A stretch of DNA of 64,000 bases. Source: Akkermansia muciniphila. Lineage in GTDB: Bacteria; Verrucomicrobiota; Verrucomicrobiia; Verrucomicrobiales; Akkermansiaceae. Positions 6,940 to 16,059 of this stretch are shown in pieces. A program made the translations under genes and the position numbers. The notes beneath the pieces are model-generated. The model was not told the DNA's origin and did not search any database. It saw only the letters and a program-made list of their open reading frames with translations. The stretch spans positions 124,001-188,000 of the forward strand of contig CANQLV010000003.1 in assembly GCA_947624785.1 (NCBI GenBank), written 5' to 3'. Within the stretch, counting starts at the first letter, position 1. Each line of letters starts with the position of its first letter.

Positions 6940-9900
6940 TTAAAAGTCATACCGGTAGCCGATACTTCCGTTTACCGAGTTCGCTCCGTCTCGGAAGTCC
7001 GCGTTCCCGTCCACGAAGACCGTTCCCTGTGTTCCCACAGGCACGCTCAGACCAGCTCCGATTTGCAGCGCCGTCGTTCCTACCTTCGCTCCTCTGACTC
7101 TCTGCATGAAGCCGGGGTTGCCCAGCAGCGCCACATTGGCTTCTCCGCGGCGGTCCCCCATGTCCTGGGCCGCGTTCACCCGGAACTCAGCCAGCGCTTC
7201 TCGCCCGAAGATGTTGCTCCCAATGAGCCCCATCCACCGGCCCCCAAGCGCCACCGTTCCCGTCGTCCATTCCTGCTTGCCTACATTCAGACCCGCGTTC
7301 CCCGCTCCCGTTTCCGTGTACCCGTCCATCCGCGTGGTTACCACGGAGACGTTGGCCAGGGGCTGCAGGATGCTGCTCCTGTCTTCGTTGAGGTACACGT
7401 CGTAGGTCAGTTCATACATCGCTCCAAAGCCCCACCCGTTGGTGTTGCCCTGCGTGTTGTAGCTGCCTTCCCCGTAGTTGACCGTGCGGTTGAGCTTGGC
7501 GTCATTCCACCCGCCCGTCAGGATGAGTGTGTGCGCCCAGCGCTTGCTCTGGTAGCGGCCGAAGAGGTTGGCGTAGTAGCTGTCCAGGTGCCCGTCCGCG
7601 GTGTCCGCCGCGCCGGCCGTCAGGTCCCCGTAGTTGGCCGTGAAGGCCGCTCCCATCGTGAAGCGGTCGCTGATATCCACGTCCATGCCTACGGTGCCGC
7701 CCCAGGTAGTGAGCTGGTAGCCGCTTTCATCCCCCCTGGTATCCAGCTTGGCGTAGGAGCCCGTGCCCTGCATCCACATGTGGAAGTAGGGAAGGTCCGC
7801 ATTGACATAGGCGGGGTTGACGCCCATCTGGTTGGTGCGGTTGCGTATCCAGTTCATCTGGTCGCGCAGGGCGTCCCGCTGGGCGATGCCCAGGCTGGTG
7901 ACCGTGCTGCCCGCCGCGGCGGCCAGGGAACGCCTGGCGGCGGAGGGATTGCTGACCATGTCGTCATTGAGGGAGGCCAGGAAGTCCGTAACGGCCTGGT
8001 CCACGGAACCGTGCCTGGCGGCTTCCCAAATCAGATTGGCGCCCGCCATGGAGTTGGCCGTGTCAGCGACGCCGGCATAAATATTGTCCGTCTGTTCCTC
8101 CGCTTTCAGAACGACCTTATCCCCTTCCTGCACCAGATGGGCATTTTTGTAGTAGGTAAGGAAAAGACCGCCTACCGTCAGCGTATTTTCTCCCAGGTCA
8201 ATTGTTCCGGCTCCGGTGAGCTCCATCAGCGTGAGTTCCATCGGATTGCCCGATTTCCAGGTGATGTTGACGCCCGGAATTGACGTGACGTGGAAGGCGG
8301 CTCCGTTTTCAATGACAATGTCCCCGGAGGCCTTGATGAAACTGGCGGTCATGTCGGCGTCAGTGTTCAGGGTGAACGTGGTGGTGGAACCGCTGCCGAA
8401 GGTGGCGTTTTCCACGCTCAGGGTGGTGTTGACCGCCGTCAGGGCGTTGTCGCTGGCCTGGATGGCCAGCTTGCCGTTGTTCACCAGATTGCCGTAGCTG
8501 AGATGGGCGCCGTCCACGTCCGCCCTGCCCTGGAGAACCAGGTTTCCTCCGCTGACCGTCAGATCGGTATCCGCGCCGGAGCTGCGCAGTACCTGGGTGC
8601 CTGCTCCGGAAACATCCAGCGTGCCGGCCCCCAGCGTTCCATCATACGTATGCGTTTGGCCGGAAGCCGCCTGAATATGCAGGGTCTGACCGTTCAGCTC
8701 CAGGTCTCCGGAGCCGTTCAGCCCGCCGGCGGAGCCGTCCGCCGCCAGGCTCAGGGAGCCGTCCAGGTCCAGCACCACTCCGGAAAGCGTGCTGTCCGCC
8801 GCCAGTCCCAGGGAAGCGCCTTCCGCAATGTTCAGCGTTCCCGTTCCTCCGATTTCCGTGTGGGAAAGGCCGTCGGTAGCTCCCGTCAGCGTCAGCGTTC
8901 CGGAAGAATTGATATCCAGCTTTCCGCCGTTGGCTCCGGCATCCAGCGTCTGGGCCGTCGTACGGCCTCCCACGCCGATTACCGCAAGGGAGCCCGCGTC
9001 CGTGGAATCAAGCCGCAGGGCTTCCACATTGGCCGTGCCGTTGAGCTGAAGCGTTCCCTGTTCCGCAATGATGTCCCCGGCCAGCGTCACATTCCCGGAC
9101 AGGGTGAGCTTGTTGGCTCCCGTCTTGACCAGGTCCGTGTTGGCCGCGGCGCCGTCCAGGCCGCTGATGTTCCCGGCAAAGACGGTGTCCACCCCCGTTC
9201 CTTCATGGAAAAGGTTGTTCTGCAGTTCGATGCTGCCCTTGTTGCCCGCCGTGTTGGTGACGATGAGATTGCCCGTTCCCGTCTGGCCCGGATTGGTTCC
9301 CGGCGCGGTCAGGTTTTTGATCACCATGGAGCCGTCCGACTGGACGTAAAGGTCCTGGTCCACGATCACGGCCTGGTAGAAGTTGAGGGACTGGTTCGTG
9401 ACCGGATTGTCCGCACTGCCCGTGCCGTCCACGGAGGAGACGTAAACCAGGTCCGTATCACCGGAGAGGACGATGCTGCCCCCGTTGACGTCTACAATGC
9501 CGAAGCCCAGTGCGGCAAAAAGCGGATTGGCCGTAATGTGGCCCTTGAGCGTTTCAAGGTCCTGCGCAAAGCCGCCGTTGGTCAGCATGATTTCCAGATT
9601 GCCGCCCGCCGTTTTCATGGCATCCATGACGCTGGTGAGGTCCAGGGTAAGGGTGGAGCCGTCTCCAAAGGAAATGCTGCCCAGGTTGTCCCCCGCGCCT
9701 TCAAACTGAATCAGGGAATCCGTCCCCGTGAAGGGGGCTCCGGAAATGTTCCCCGCGCCTACCGCAAGACTGCTGTCCGTGCCGGTCACGGTCCAGGTGG
9801 AACCCTGCTTGAGCCCGGTGAGCTGCGTTCCGGCAGTGGCGGTGACGACCGTTCCCAGCCCGGCGGCGTCCAGCCCGCCCAGGGCGATATTGCCGGAACC

Positions 9901-12900
9901 GGCAACCGCATTGACATGGACCTTGTTCGTGGCCGTTCCCGCGTAGTTTCCGGCGTTCGCCAGCGCACCGGATTGAATGAGGATGTTGGTGGTGGCCGCC
10001 GCACCGGAAAGGTCCAGCGTGCCCCTGGCCAGCGTCAGCGTTCCCGTCAGGCCATTGGCGCGGTCTCCCACCGCAAAGGAGCCCGTGGTGTTGACGGTGA
10101 GGCTCCCCGCTCCGGTAATGCTCCCGGCCCAGGCGGCGTTATCCCCGGTTCCGTCTCCCAGCTGGACGGAGGAGTTCTGGGAAATCTTCAATTCCCCTGT
10201 GGATGTGTTCGCCCCGGTAAGAACCAGCTTGTCGCCGCCCTGGATGTCCAAGGCAGCCGTATCAATAACATTGCCCGCATAGAGCAGGTCGCTGCCCGTG
10301 CCCGTGTAGTTGACGCGGTAGGTTCCGGCCCCTCCCAGGGAAACGGCCTTGATGAATTCGCCCGTTCCCAGCGTGGCGGCCGCACCGCCGTTGCCGAAGG
10401 AAAGAATAGCATTCCCCTGCCCGGAATGCATGGTTCCCACAAAGCCGGTGAGGTTGCCGGTGAAGATGGCTGTCATCGTCGGATTGCCTGCCGCCGTCGT
10501 TCCCAGGTTGGCCCCGGCGTCACTCGTCAAGTCGCCCCCGAACGTCACGGTCTGGTTGGAATTGCCGTTCAGCCAGCTTCCTGCCGCCGTCACATGGATA
10601 TCGGCATTGACGGGATTGGCGGAATCACTGACAAAAAAGCCGCGTCCGTCCAGCTCCAGGCTGGCGCCGCCAAAGGCGGCCGCATTCGCAAAGGCCACTT
10701 CATTCCATGCGGCGTTGGTGCCGTTGCCCACCAGCTTGAACATGCCCGTAAAACCACTATTGTCTCCGCTGACGGAATAACGGCCACCGCCGGGGAATCC
10801 TCCACCTTCCTTGTGCCCCAGCACCAGGGAGCCGGCCCCGGAAATGCGGCCGGACAGCGTATCCGTCATCGTGCTGTTATGGGCGCGGTTGTCCCGTATC
10901 TGGAGAGTGGCGTTTTCAGCGATGGAGATGTTTCCGCTCCAGGTTCGGGTGCTGCTGTTGGCCCCGATGTCATAGAACAAGGTTCCTCCGCTGACGGTGA
11001 TGGCTCCGGTGAAGGTGCCCCCCAGGGCCGTGTTGATGGTCAGCAGGCCGTCCCCGAGCTTGACGAGGTCCTTATTCCCCAGTTCCTGGGTATAGGTGGC
11101 CCACGCGATATCATTGCCGTTCGTATTCACCCGGATGGCCCCCGTGCTGGCGGCGGTGTCAATAAGGCCGGAAATATCCTGCGCGGCCCCCGTGCCGTAT
11201 GTGAAAGTGCCTCCTGCAAAAATGAGCTTATTGGACGCTACCAGCCCCAGCGTTCCTTCCGTCGTTCCCGCCGTGTTCAGCACCAGCTCCCCTCCGTTCA
11301 GCGTCACCGTGCCGGTGCCCAGGCCCTGGACGGCATTCAGGTTAAGGGTGCCGGCCATGATGGTCGTGCCGCCGGAGAACGTATTGGTCCCGGTATTTTC
11401 AATGGTCATCTCCCCTTCCCCACGTTTAATGAGGGACATCGGATTCGCGCCGTCTACAAGGGCTCCCGTGCCCGTGAACGTATAAGCCGTTTCCCCATTG
11501 TTGACCGTAAGGCGGGCGGAGGAAACATCCCCGTCAATAGTGACGGCGGAGGCGGCCACGCCTGCCAGGTCTTCAAAGTTGGCGGATTTGGCGGCGTCAT
11601 AAACGACCGCCGTTCCATCCTTGTCCTGCCAGATGGCTGCGCCTCCCGCTGCTGTCCACGTACCCGCAGCCCCTCCGTTCCAGTTGAGGGCTTCACCCAG
11701 CGCCTTGACGCGCAGGTAAAGGGTGTTTCCGGACAGTTCCAGGGCATAAGTGTAATCGCCGGAAAGGCCGCTGGGATCAAAGGAGAAGTTGCTGGCCGTC
11801 AGCGTGCCGAAGCTGTTCGCCGTAATCAGCTTGTAGTCGTTTTCCATCGTCTGGTCCACCCCGCTGATCGTCAGGGTCAGCGTACCTTCCGAATTAAAGG
11901 AAAGCGTGCCTCCGGCCTGGATGATGGAAGCGCTGGAGGAATTCAGCCCCGCCAAGTCCAGCGTCAGGCCGGAAGCCGGGGAAAGAGCCATATCGCCCGC
12001 AGAGGTAAGACGGGCCCCGGCTCCCATCGTGATGGAATTGCCGAAGGCCACTCCGCCGGCGAGCCCGAAGCTGAGTTCCCCCGCGGAAACCGTCAGGGCA
12101 TTCGCAAACCCGGTGGAAGAACTGAGCGTAAGCTTGCCCGCGCCACTCTTGGTGAAGGCGCTCCGCCCATCCAGTACCGTGGCATTGGCAATGATTGCAT
12201 CCGTGCCTGCTCCGGCGGATATTTCGTCAAACCCGGTAACGGTCGCGTTGGCGAACATGTCCGCTTTCGTCACGCCGTTCAGGTTCAGCACGCTCTTGGT
12301 GACCACATCCCCGCGCCCCTGCCCGGAAAGAGTTGTCGTCCCGGTGAAGACGGCGTCATTGCCTGTAATGGTTACGTTGGCCAGCGCCGTGGTCAGGGAA
12401 GTGCCGTTGACCTTCTGGCCGCCCGCATAAATGGCGGCATTGTTGAACGTGCCTCCGCTGATGGAAAGGTTGGCTTCCCCGATTGTCAACGCGGAACTGG
12501 TGTTGTTGCGTTCCACATACGTGCCCAGGGATATCTGCGCTCCGTCAAACGTACCGCCTGTAATCGTAATATTGGTGGAGCCGATATTTCCGGTAAGGGC
12601 GGCCGTAGCGGTCCCGTTAATGTAGGAACCGCCCCAAATCTGGCCTGTATACGTCCCGGACTTGAAGGTCAGGTTGGTGGCGCCTGTGATATTGAACGTG
12701 CTTTCCCCGGTTTCCACCCAGCTTCCCCCCGCAATCATGGCCGCTACCGTGCCACTGCCCAGGTCCAGCGTCATATTGGTATCAGCCAGATTCCAGGCAG
12801 ACGTGCTTAAACGGGCGCCCGCAAAAATTTTCTTGGTTCCATCTCCGGAAAAAGTAGCTCCCGTGATGGTTGTCGTCACTCCCTGCGCAAACAAACTTTG

Positions 12901-13848
12901 CGCAAAGGTCCCTCCCGTGATTTCCATGGACGCAGACGAATTGGCTGCAATATTTGCAGCGGAACCTGCCGCGGTAGCATCCGACAAGCCATATACATTC
13001 GCATTATACTGGCCTCCCGTAATTCTCAATTTGGCCGTATACGCATTCGTTCCGTCTCCCAACTGGACGAGACCCCTTCCCAGAAGGGCCACAGAGCCGT
13101 TAAAAGTCCCTCCGTCCAGATTCAGGGCCACGTTCCCGAGAATGGTTGATTTTTGTCCCACACCACGCGTCGTTCCGGCTGTGACCAGTTGAGTGAAGGT
13201 TCCGCCGTCAATGGTGAATGTGACGTCTCCCGTATGGCGGAAGGATTCCTGCCCCAGCCCGATGCACCACCTGGCGTCAGGCGAGCTAACCGAAGTTCCG
13301 GCCCATTCCCCCCCATGGATATTGACAATGTACGTCCCTGTCGTCTGGAACGCATCCGTCTTGTTACCGTCCCCCACCAGGCAGAAGCCATTGATCGCCC
13401 CCGCATTCTGGTCTACATTGAGCGTGATGTCGGCTGCCACGATCCGGTCCTGGTTGCTCCATCCCATCAATTGAGGATTTGTATTCAGCAGGGACGTTCC
13501 GGCCCCGATATTGATGACAAAGGAATTGGTCCCTCCCAGGGTGACGCCTCCAGTGGTACCCGCAACATTCCATAATTGCAGCTTCGTATAAGTTCCTCCT
13601 TCCAGATTGAGAACCCGGTTATAGCCGTCTTCATAGGTTCCGCTTTCCGTAATATCCGTTAAATAGATGTCACCGGGGGAATCCGCCTGAGTAACCGGGT
13701 CCCCAGCCGGCGGCGTAATCGTGTATTGGTCGTCGGCAAAGGAGATCGTCGTTTCCCCGTTGCCCGCTAACGTATAGGCAGACCATGACGGAGAAATGAA
13801 ACAGGCCAGAAGAGCGGACAGGAGAGGGAGGGGCAAATGCGGACGCAT
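6940..13848 (-). CDS. Giant autotransporter with beta-strand repeats and C-terminal barrel
   Basis: A 2302-residue type Va autotransporter. A signal peptide occupies residues 1-23 (MRPHLPLPLLSALLACFISP...). A passenger of about 2000 residues follows, rich in Gly, Thr, Asn and Ala, with many repeats of the form GGTF-(N/T/D) and autotransporter-associated units such as GGTTIMAGTLNLNA, predicting a long right-handed beta-helix. The last ~270 residues (from about YFHMWMQGTGSYAKL) form the outer-membrane barrel and end in an aromatic YRYDF. Likely roles are surface adhesion or host interaction. It is monocistronic, with its start facing the candidate invertible segment at 13915-14090. The gene-length open frame on the opposite strand is a composition shadow. 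Confidence 0.92.
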   Translation of the reverse strand: MRPHLPLPLLSALLACFISPSWSAYTLAGNGETTISFADDQYTITPPAGDPVTQADSPGDIYLTDITESGTYEDGYNRVLNLEGGTYTKLQLWNVAGTTGGVTLGGTNSFVINIGAGTSLLNTNPQLMGWSNQDRIVAADITLNVDQNAGAINGFCLVGDGNKTDAFQTTGTYIVNIHGGEWAGTSVSSPDARWCIGLGQESFRHTGDVTFTIDGGTFTQLVTAGTTRGVGQKSTILGNVALNLDGGTFNGSVALLGRGLVQLGDGTNAYTAKLRITGGQYNANVYGLSDATAAGSAANIAANSSASMEITGGTFAQSLFAQGVTTTITGATFSGDGTKKIFAGARLSTSAWNLADTNMTLDLGSGTVAAMIAGGSWVETGESTFNITGATNLTFKSGTYTGQIWGGSYINGTATAALTGNIGSTNITITGGTFDGAQISLGTYVERNNTSSALTIGEANLSISGGTFNNAAIYAGGQKVNGTSLTTALANVTITGNDAVFTGTTTLSGQGRGDVVTKSVLNLNGVTKADMFANATVTGFDEISAGAGTDAIIANATVLDGRSAFTKSGAGKLTLSSSTGFANALTVSAGELSFGLAGGVAFGNSITMGAGARLTSAGDMALSPASGLTLDLAGLNSSSASIIQAGGTLSFNSEGTLTLTISGVDQTMENDYKLITANSFGTLTASNFSFDPSGLSGDYTYALELSGNTLYLRVKALGEALNWNGGAAGTWTAAGGAAIWQDKDGTAVVYDAAKSANFEDLAGVAASAVTIDGDVSSARLTVNNGETAYTFTGTGALVDGANPMSLIKRGEGEMTIENTGTNTFSGGTTIMAGTLNLNAVQGLGTGTVTLNGGELVLNTAGTTEGTLGLVASNKLIFAGGTFTYGTGAAQDISGLIDTAASTGAIRVNTNGNDIAWATYTQELGNKDLVKLGDGLLTINTALGGTFTGAITVSGGTLFYDIGANSSTRTWSGNISIAENATLQIRDNRAHNSTMTDTLSGRISGAGSLVLGHKEGGGFPGGGRYSVSGDNSGFTGMFKLVGNGTNAAWNEVAFANAAAFGGASLELDGRGFFVSDSANPVNADIHVTAAGSWLNGNSNQTVTFGGDLTSDAGANLGTTAAGNPTMTAIFTGNLTGFVGTMHSGQGNAILSFGNGGAAATLGTGEFIKAVSLGGAGTYRVNYTGTGSDLLYAGNVIDTAALDIQGGDKLVLTGANTSTGELKISQNSSVQLGDGTGDNAAWAGSITGAGSLTVNTTGSFAVGDRANGLTGTLTLARGTLDLSGAAATTNILIQSGALANAGNYAGTATNKVHVNAVAGSGNIALGGLDAAGLGTVVTATAGTQLTGLKQGSTWTVTGTDSSLAVGAGNISGAPFTGTDSLIQFEGAGDNLGSISFGDGSTLTLDLTSVMDAMKTAGGNLEIMLTNGGFAQDLETLKGHITANPLFAALGFGIVDVNGGSIVLSGDTDLVYVSSVDGTGSADNPVTNQSLNFYQAVIVDQDLYVQSDGSMVIKNLTAPGTNPGQTGTGNLIVTNTAGNKGSIELQNNLFHEGTGVDTVFAGNISGLDGAAANTDLVKTGANKLTLSGNVTLAGDIIAEQGTLQLNGTANVEALRLDSTDAGSLAVIGVGGRTTAQTLDAGANGGKLDINSSGTLTLTGATDGLSHTEIGGTGTLNIAEGASLGLAADSTLSGVVLDLDGSLSLAADGSAGGLNGSGDLELNGQTLHIQAASGQTHTYDGTLGAGTLDVSGAGTQVLRSSGADTDLTVSGGNLVLQGRADVDGAHLSYGNLVNNGKLAIQASDNALTAVNTTLSVENATFGSGSTTTFTLNTDADMTASFIKASGDIVIENGAAFHVTSIPGVNITWKSGNPMELTLMELTGAGTIDLGENTLTVGGLFLTYYKNAHLVQEGDKVVLKAEEQTDNIYAGVADTANSMAGANLIWEAARHGSVDQAVTDFLASLNDDMVSNPSAARRSLAAAAGSTVTSLGIAQRDALRDQMNWIRNRTNQMGVNPAYVNADLPYFHMWMQGTGSYAKLDTRGDESGYQLTTWGGTVGMDVDISDRFTMGAAFTANYGDLTAGAADTADGHLDSYYANLFGRYQSKRWAHTLILTGGWNDAKLNRTVNYGEGSYNTQGNTNGWGFGAMYELTYDVYLNEDRSSILQPLANVSVVTTRMDGYTETGAGNAGLNVGKQEWTTGTVALGGRWMGLIGSNIFGREALAEFRVNAAQDMGDRRGEANVALLGNPGFMQRVRGAKVGTTALQIGAGLSVPVGTQGTVFVDGNADFRDGANSVNGSIGYRYDF

Positions 13849-13907
13849 AATTTTGTAACGTGTTGATAATTAACAATAAATTATATACCAGACTATATTG
13901 TCAGTAA

Positions 13908-13936
13908 TAATTAACGGATTTAAAATCCGGAGTCAA
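13908..13936 (-). promoter_or_regulatory. Promoter with inverted repeat in its spacer (autotransporter gene)
   Basis: On the minus strand, TTGACT (13936-13931) is followed by C, the 15-bp palindrome CGGATTTTAAATCCG (13929-13915) and a T. An AT-rich -10 region follows (TAATTA with a 17-bp spacer, or AATTAT with 18). The -10 match is weaker than at the PEP-CTERM gene. A second TATAAT-like hexamer at 13885-13880 may also act. The predicted start near 13901 leaves a leader of about 50 nt, similar to the other locus. Confidence 0.5.
13915..13929. repeat. Gene-proximal inverted repeat of the second candidate switch
   Basis: CGGATTTAAAATCCG, the exact reverse complement of 14076-14090. It lies between the -35 and -10 of the autotransporter promoter. 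Confidence 0.85.
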
Positions 13937-14075
13937 TGACAATTTTTAATGTCAAGTGCTTTAGGACAATTGAACGGATTGATGTGCAGGAAGAGAAGAA
14001 GAGTGGCAGTACAGGCGTCAAGTACGGTCGTTATCAATATTTTATTATATATCTGGTCTCATTAAGCAACATTTC

Positions 14076-14090
14076 CGGATTTTAAATCCG
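14076..14090. repeat. Distal inverted repeat of the second candidate switch
   Basis: CGGATTTTAAATCCG, the exact reverse complement of 13915-13929. It has no TTGAC box beside it in the present orientation. Confidence 0.85.
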
Positions 14091-14156
14091 CGCGGATATT
14101 TCTCCCACTTCTTCCAGCAAGCGCGGCCTGCATGCAGGAAAAAGTGATTTCTTGTC

Positions 14157-14185
14157 TTGCATTCCCATGGGAGTGCCTGTATAAG
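14157..14185 (+). promoter_or_regulatory. Sigma-70-like promoter for tRNA-Asp
   Basis: TTGCAT (14157-14162), a 17-bp spacer, TATAAG (14180-14185). The inferred start near 14192 lies about 40 nt before the mature tRNA. Confidence 0.6.
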
Positions 14186-14231
14186 CCTCCACGTCCCCGC
14201 CGCAAGGCAGGAACACAGCATCCAAGGTCAC

Positions 14232-14309
14232 GGAGCGGTAGCTCAGTTCGGTTAGAGCGCCAGCCTGTCACGCTGGAGGTCGCGGGTTCGAGCCCCGTCC
14301 GCTTCGCCA
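14232..14309 (+). tRNA. tRNA-Asp (GTC anticodon)
   Basis: The cloverleaf can be traced by eye. The acceptor arm GGAGCGG pairs with CCGCTTC. The D-arm is GCTCAGTTCGGTTAGAGC. The anticodon stem CCAGC/GCTGG encloses loop CTGTCAC with anticodon GTC, and the T-arm carries GGTTCGAGCC. The 3' CCA is encoded (14307-14309). Confidence 0.96.
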
Positions 14310-14328
14310 CCTTGCTTCAAAGAAACAG

Positions 14329-14349
14329 CCGCCTCCGGGCGGTTTTTTT
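14329..14349 (+). terminator. Terminator after tRNA-Asp
   Basis: CCGCC (14329-14333) and GGCGG (14338-14342) form a short stem followed by seven T residues, 20 nt after the tRNA. Confidence 0.8.
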
Positions 14350-14451
14350 GTGCCCGGAAAGTCCAGGACCCGGGAAACAGGCAGCCCGGTGGCAATGTTT
14401 TACTGGAAAAGGAGACCGGGACCCGGTAGAATGAGAACCAGCATTACAATC

Positions 14452-15993
14452 ATGAGCATACTTTCGGACCGTCTTTCCGAGGAAATACTGCAAGCCCGCC
14501 AGCGCGTTTACACCGTTGGCGAACCGACTCCTCTTCAACGATTGAATCTGCCGGGCATCAAGGCCCCGGTGTACGCCAAAAGGGAGGATCTGGGGCCCAT
14601 CCGGGCCTATAAATGGCGCGGAGCGTTCAATTGCATGGCAGCCCTGAGCCAGGAGGCGCGGGACAAGGGCATTGTAGCGGCCTCCGCCGGCAACCATGCC
14701 CAGGGCGTAGCCCTGGCGGCCAGCGTCCTGAACTGCCACGCCACCATTTTCATGCCCCGCTCCACGCCGGAAGTGAAGCAGACGGAGGTGCGCCGCCACG
14801 GCGGCAGGCACGTGAAGATCATGCTTCACGGAGACTGCTATGACGAAACGGCCGCAGCCGCCCACGAGTACGCGGAAACCCACGGAAGCACTTTTGTCCA
14901 CCCCTATGACGACCTGGTGACCATGGCCGGACAGGGAACGCTGGCGGATGAAGTGGTGATGAGCGGGGAAGGCCCCTTTGACCGCGCGTACGTCGCCATC
15001 GGCGGCGGCGGACTGGCCGCCTCCGTAGCCTGCTGGCTGAAAAAGTTCTGGCCCCGCATCAAGGTCATCGGCGTGGAAGGCGTGGACCAGGCCTCCATGA
15101 AAACCTCCATTGAGCAGGGGCACCGGGTGAACCTGGATTACGTGGACGTTTTCTGCGACGGAACCGCCGTCCATATCCCCGGAGAATTGACCTACCCCCT
15201 TTGCCGGGAACTGATCGACGAGTTCGTGACCGTCACCAACAACGAGGTCTGCCAGGCCATCCGCGCCATGTGGGAATCCTCCCGCGTAGTGCCGGAACCC
15301 TCCGGGGCCATGAGCCTGGCGGGATTCCTGAAGCAATGGAACGAAGGTGAAGTGAAGCCGGAGGAAAAGAGCTTCGTGGTCATTTCCGGTGCCAACATGG
15401 ATTTCACCCACCTCACCCAGATCGCCCGCCAGGCGGGCATCGGCAACCATGAAACGCGCTACCTGCGCATCTCCATGGATTCCAAGCGCGGCCAGGTGCT
15501 CAAGTACCTGCGCCACATCCCGCAGGATACCACGCTGGTGGACGTGCAATACGGCAAGACGGAGGGGAATACGCAGTACCCCGTGTTCGGCATCGCCGCC
15601 TCTGACGAGGATCTGGACACCATCCGCACGACGCTGAAGAAGAAGGGCATTGAGTTTGAGGACATCAGCGAGGATGACGACGTTCGCTTCCGCATGATTC
15701 ACTACCAGGCGGAGCTGTGCGAACACCCCTTGTTCGTCCACATCGAATTTCCGGAACGCGCCGGAGCCTTCCTTGACTTCATGGAACGCATTGCGGACCT
15801 GGCATCCCTCTGCTACTTCAATTACACCTATACGGGGGAACGCGTAGGCCGCGCCCTGGTGGGCATGGAGTTTGAATCCGCGGAAGACCGGGAAACGGTA
15901 CGGAAACGCATGGCCGGCTTCTCCAGGAACATCATCCGGGCCATCCGGGAGATTTCTCCGGAGGCCTTCCACCGGATTATGGGGAGTAAATAA
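14452..15993 (+). CDS. ilvA: Threonine ammonia-lyase, biosynthetic long form
   Basis: A 513-residue PLP enzyme that deaminates threonine to 2-oxobutanoate, the first step of isoleucine synthesis. The PLP lysine is Lys54 in AYKWRGAFN, the cofactor phosphate loop is IGGGGLAAS, and SAGNHAQG is the usual substrate-site motif. The last ~170 residues hold two ACT-like regulatory domains (starting near RYLRISMDSKRGQ and LFVHIEFPERAGAF), which in IlvA bind isoleucine and valine, so feedback control is expected. The start at 14452 fits the family N-terminus; ATG at 14431 is an alternative adding 7 residues. It follows the tRNA-Asp terminator and stands alone. Confidence 0.92.
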   Translation: MSILSDRLSEEILQARQRVYTVGEPTPLQRLNLPGIKAPVYAKREDLGPIRAYKWRGAFNCMAALSQEARDKGIVAASAGNHAQGVALAASVLNCHATIFMPRSTPEVKQTEVRRHGGRHVKIMLHGDCYDETAAAAHEYAETHGSTFVHPYDDLVTMAGQGTLADEVVMSGEGPFDRAYVAIGGGGLAASVACWLKKFWPRIKVIGVEGVDQASMKTSIEQGHRVNLDYVDVFCDGTAVHIPGELTYPLCRELIDEFVTVTNNEVCQAIRAMWESSRVVPEPSGAMSLAGFLKQWNEGEVKPEEKSFVVISGANMDFTHLTQIARQAGIGNHETRYLRISMDSKRGQVLKYLRHIPQDTTLVDVQYGKTEGNTQYPVFGIAASDEDLDTIRTTLKKKGIEFEDISEDDDVRFRMIHYQAELCEHPLFVHIEFPERAGAFLDFMERIADLASLCYFNYTYTGERVGRALVGMEFESAEDRETVRKRMAGFSRNIIRAIREISPEAFHRIMGSK

Positions 15994-16059
15994 TTAATAG
16001 GGAAGAGTTAATATTCTCTAATCGCCAGTAACTATTACCTTTTATTATAAACTCTCCCC

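Larger units (their letters stand above)
13915..14090. other. Candidate invertible promoter segment upstream of the autotransporter gene
   Basis: Exact 15-bp inverted repeats, CGGATTTAAAATCCG at 13915-13929 and CGGATTTTAAATCCG at 14076-14090, bound a 146-bp non-coding interior. The arms equal those of the pair at 2215-2512, but the central triplet differs (TAA/TTA versus ACA/TGT). The TTGACT -35 box (13931-13936) is inside the segment, next to the gene-proximal repeat. After inversion the hexamer at that place would read ACATTT. Inversion is inferred from layout only. Confidence 0.6.

Noticed and set aside
8290..12810. A 1506-codon open frame on the plus strand inside the autotransporter gene
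   Set aside because: It runs antisense to a clear autotransporter with signal peptide and barrel. Its composition (Arg, Gly, Gln, Val, His rich with no domain) is what a GC-rich repetitive gene gives on its other strand.
14232..14310. tRNA-Asp as an integration site for a mobile element
   Set aside because: No direct repeat of the tRNA 3' end, integrase or phage-like gene was seen nearby.
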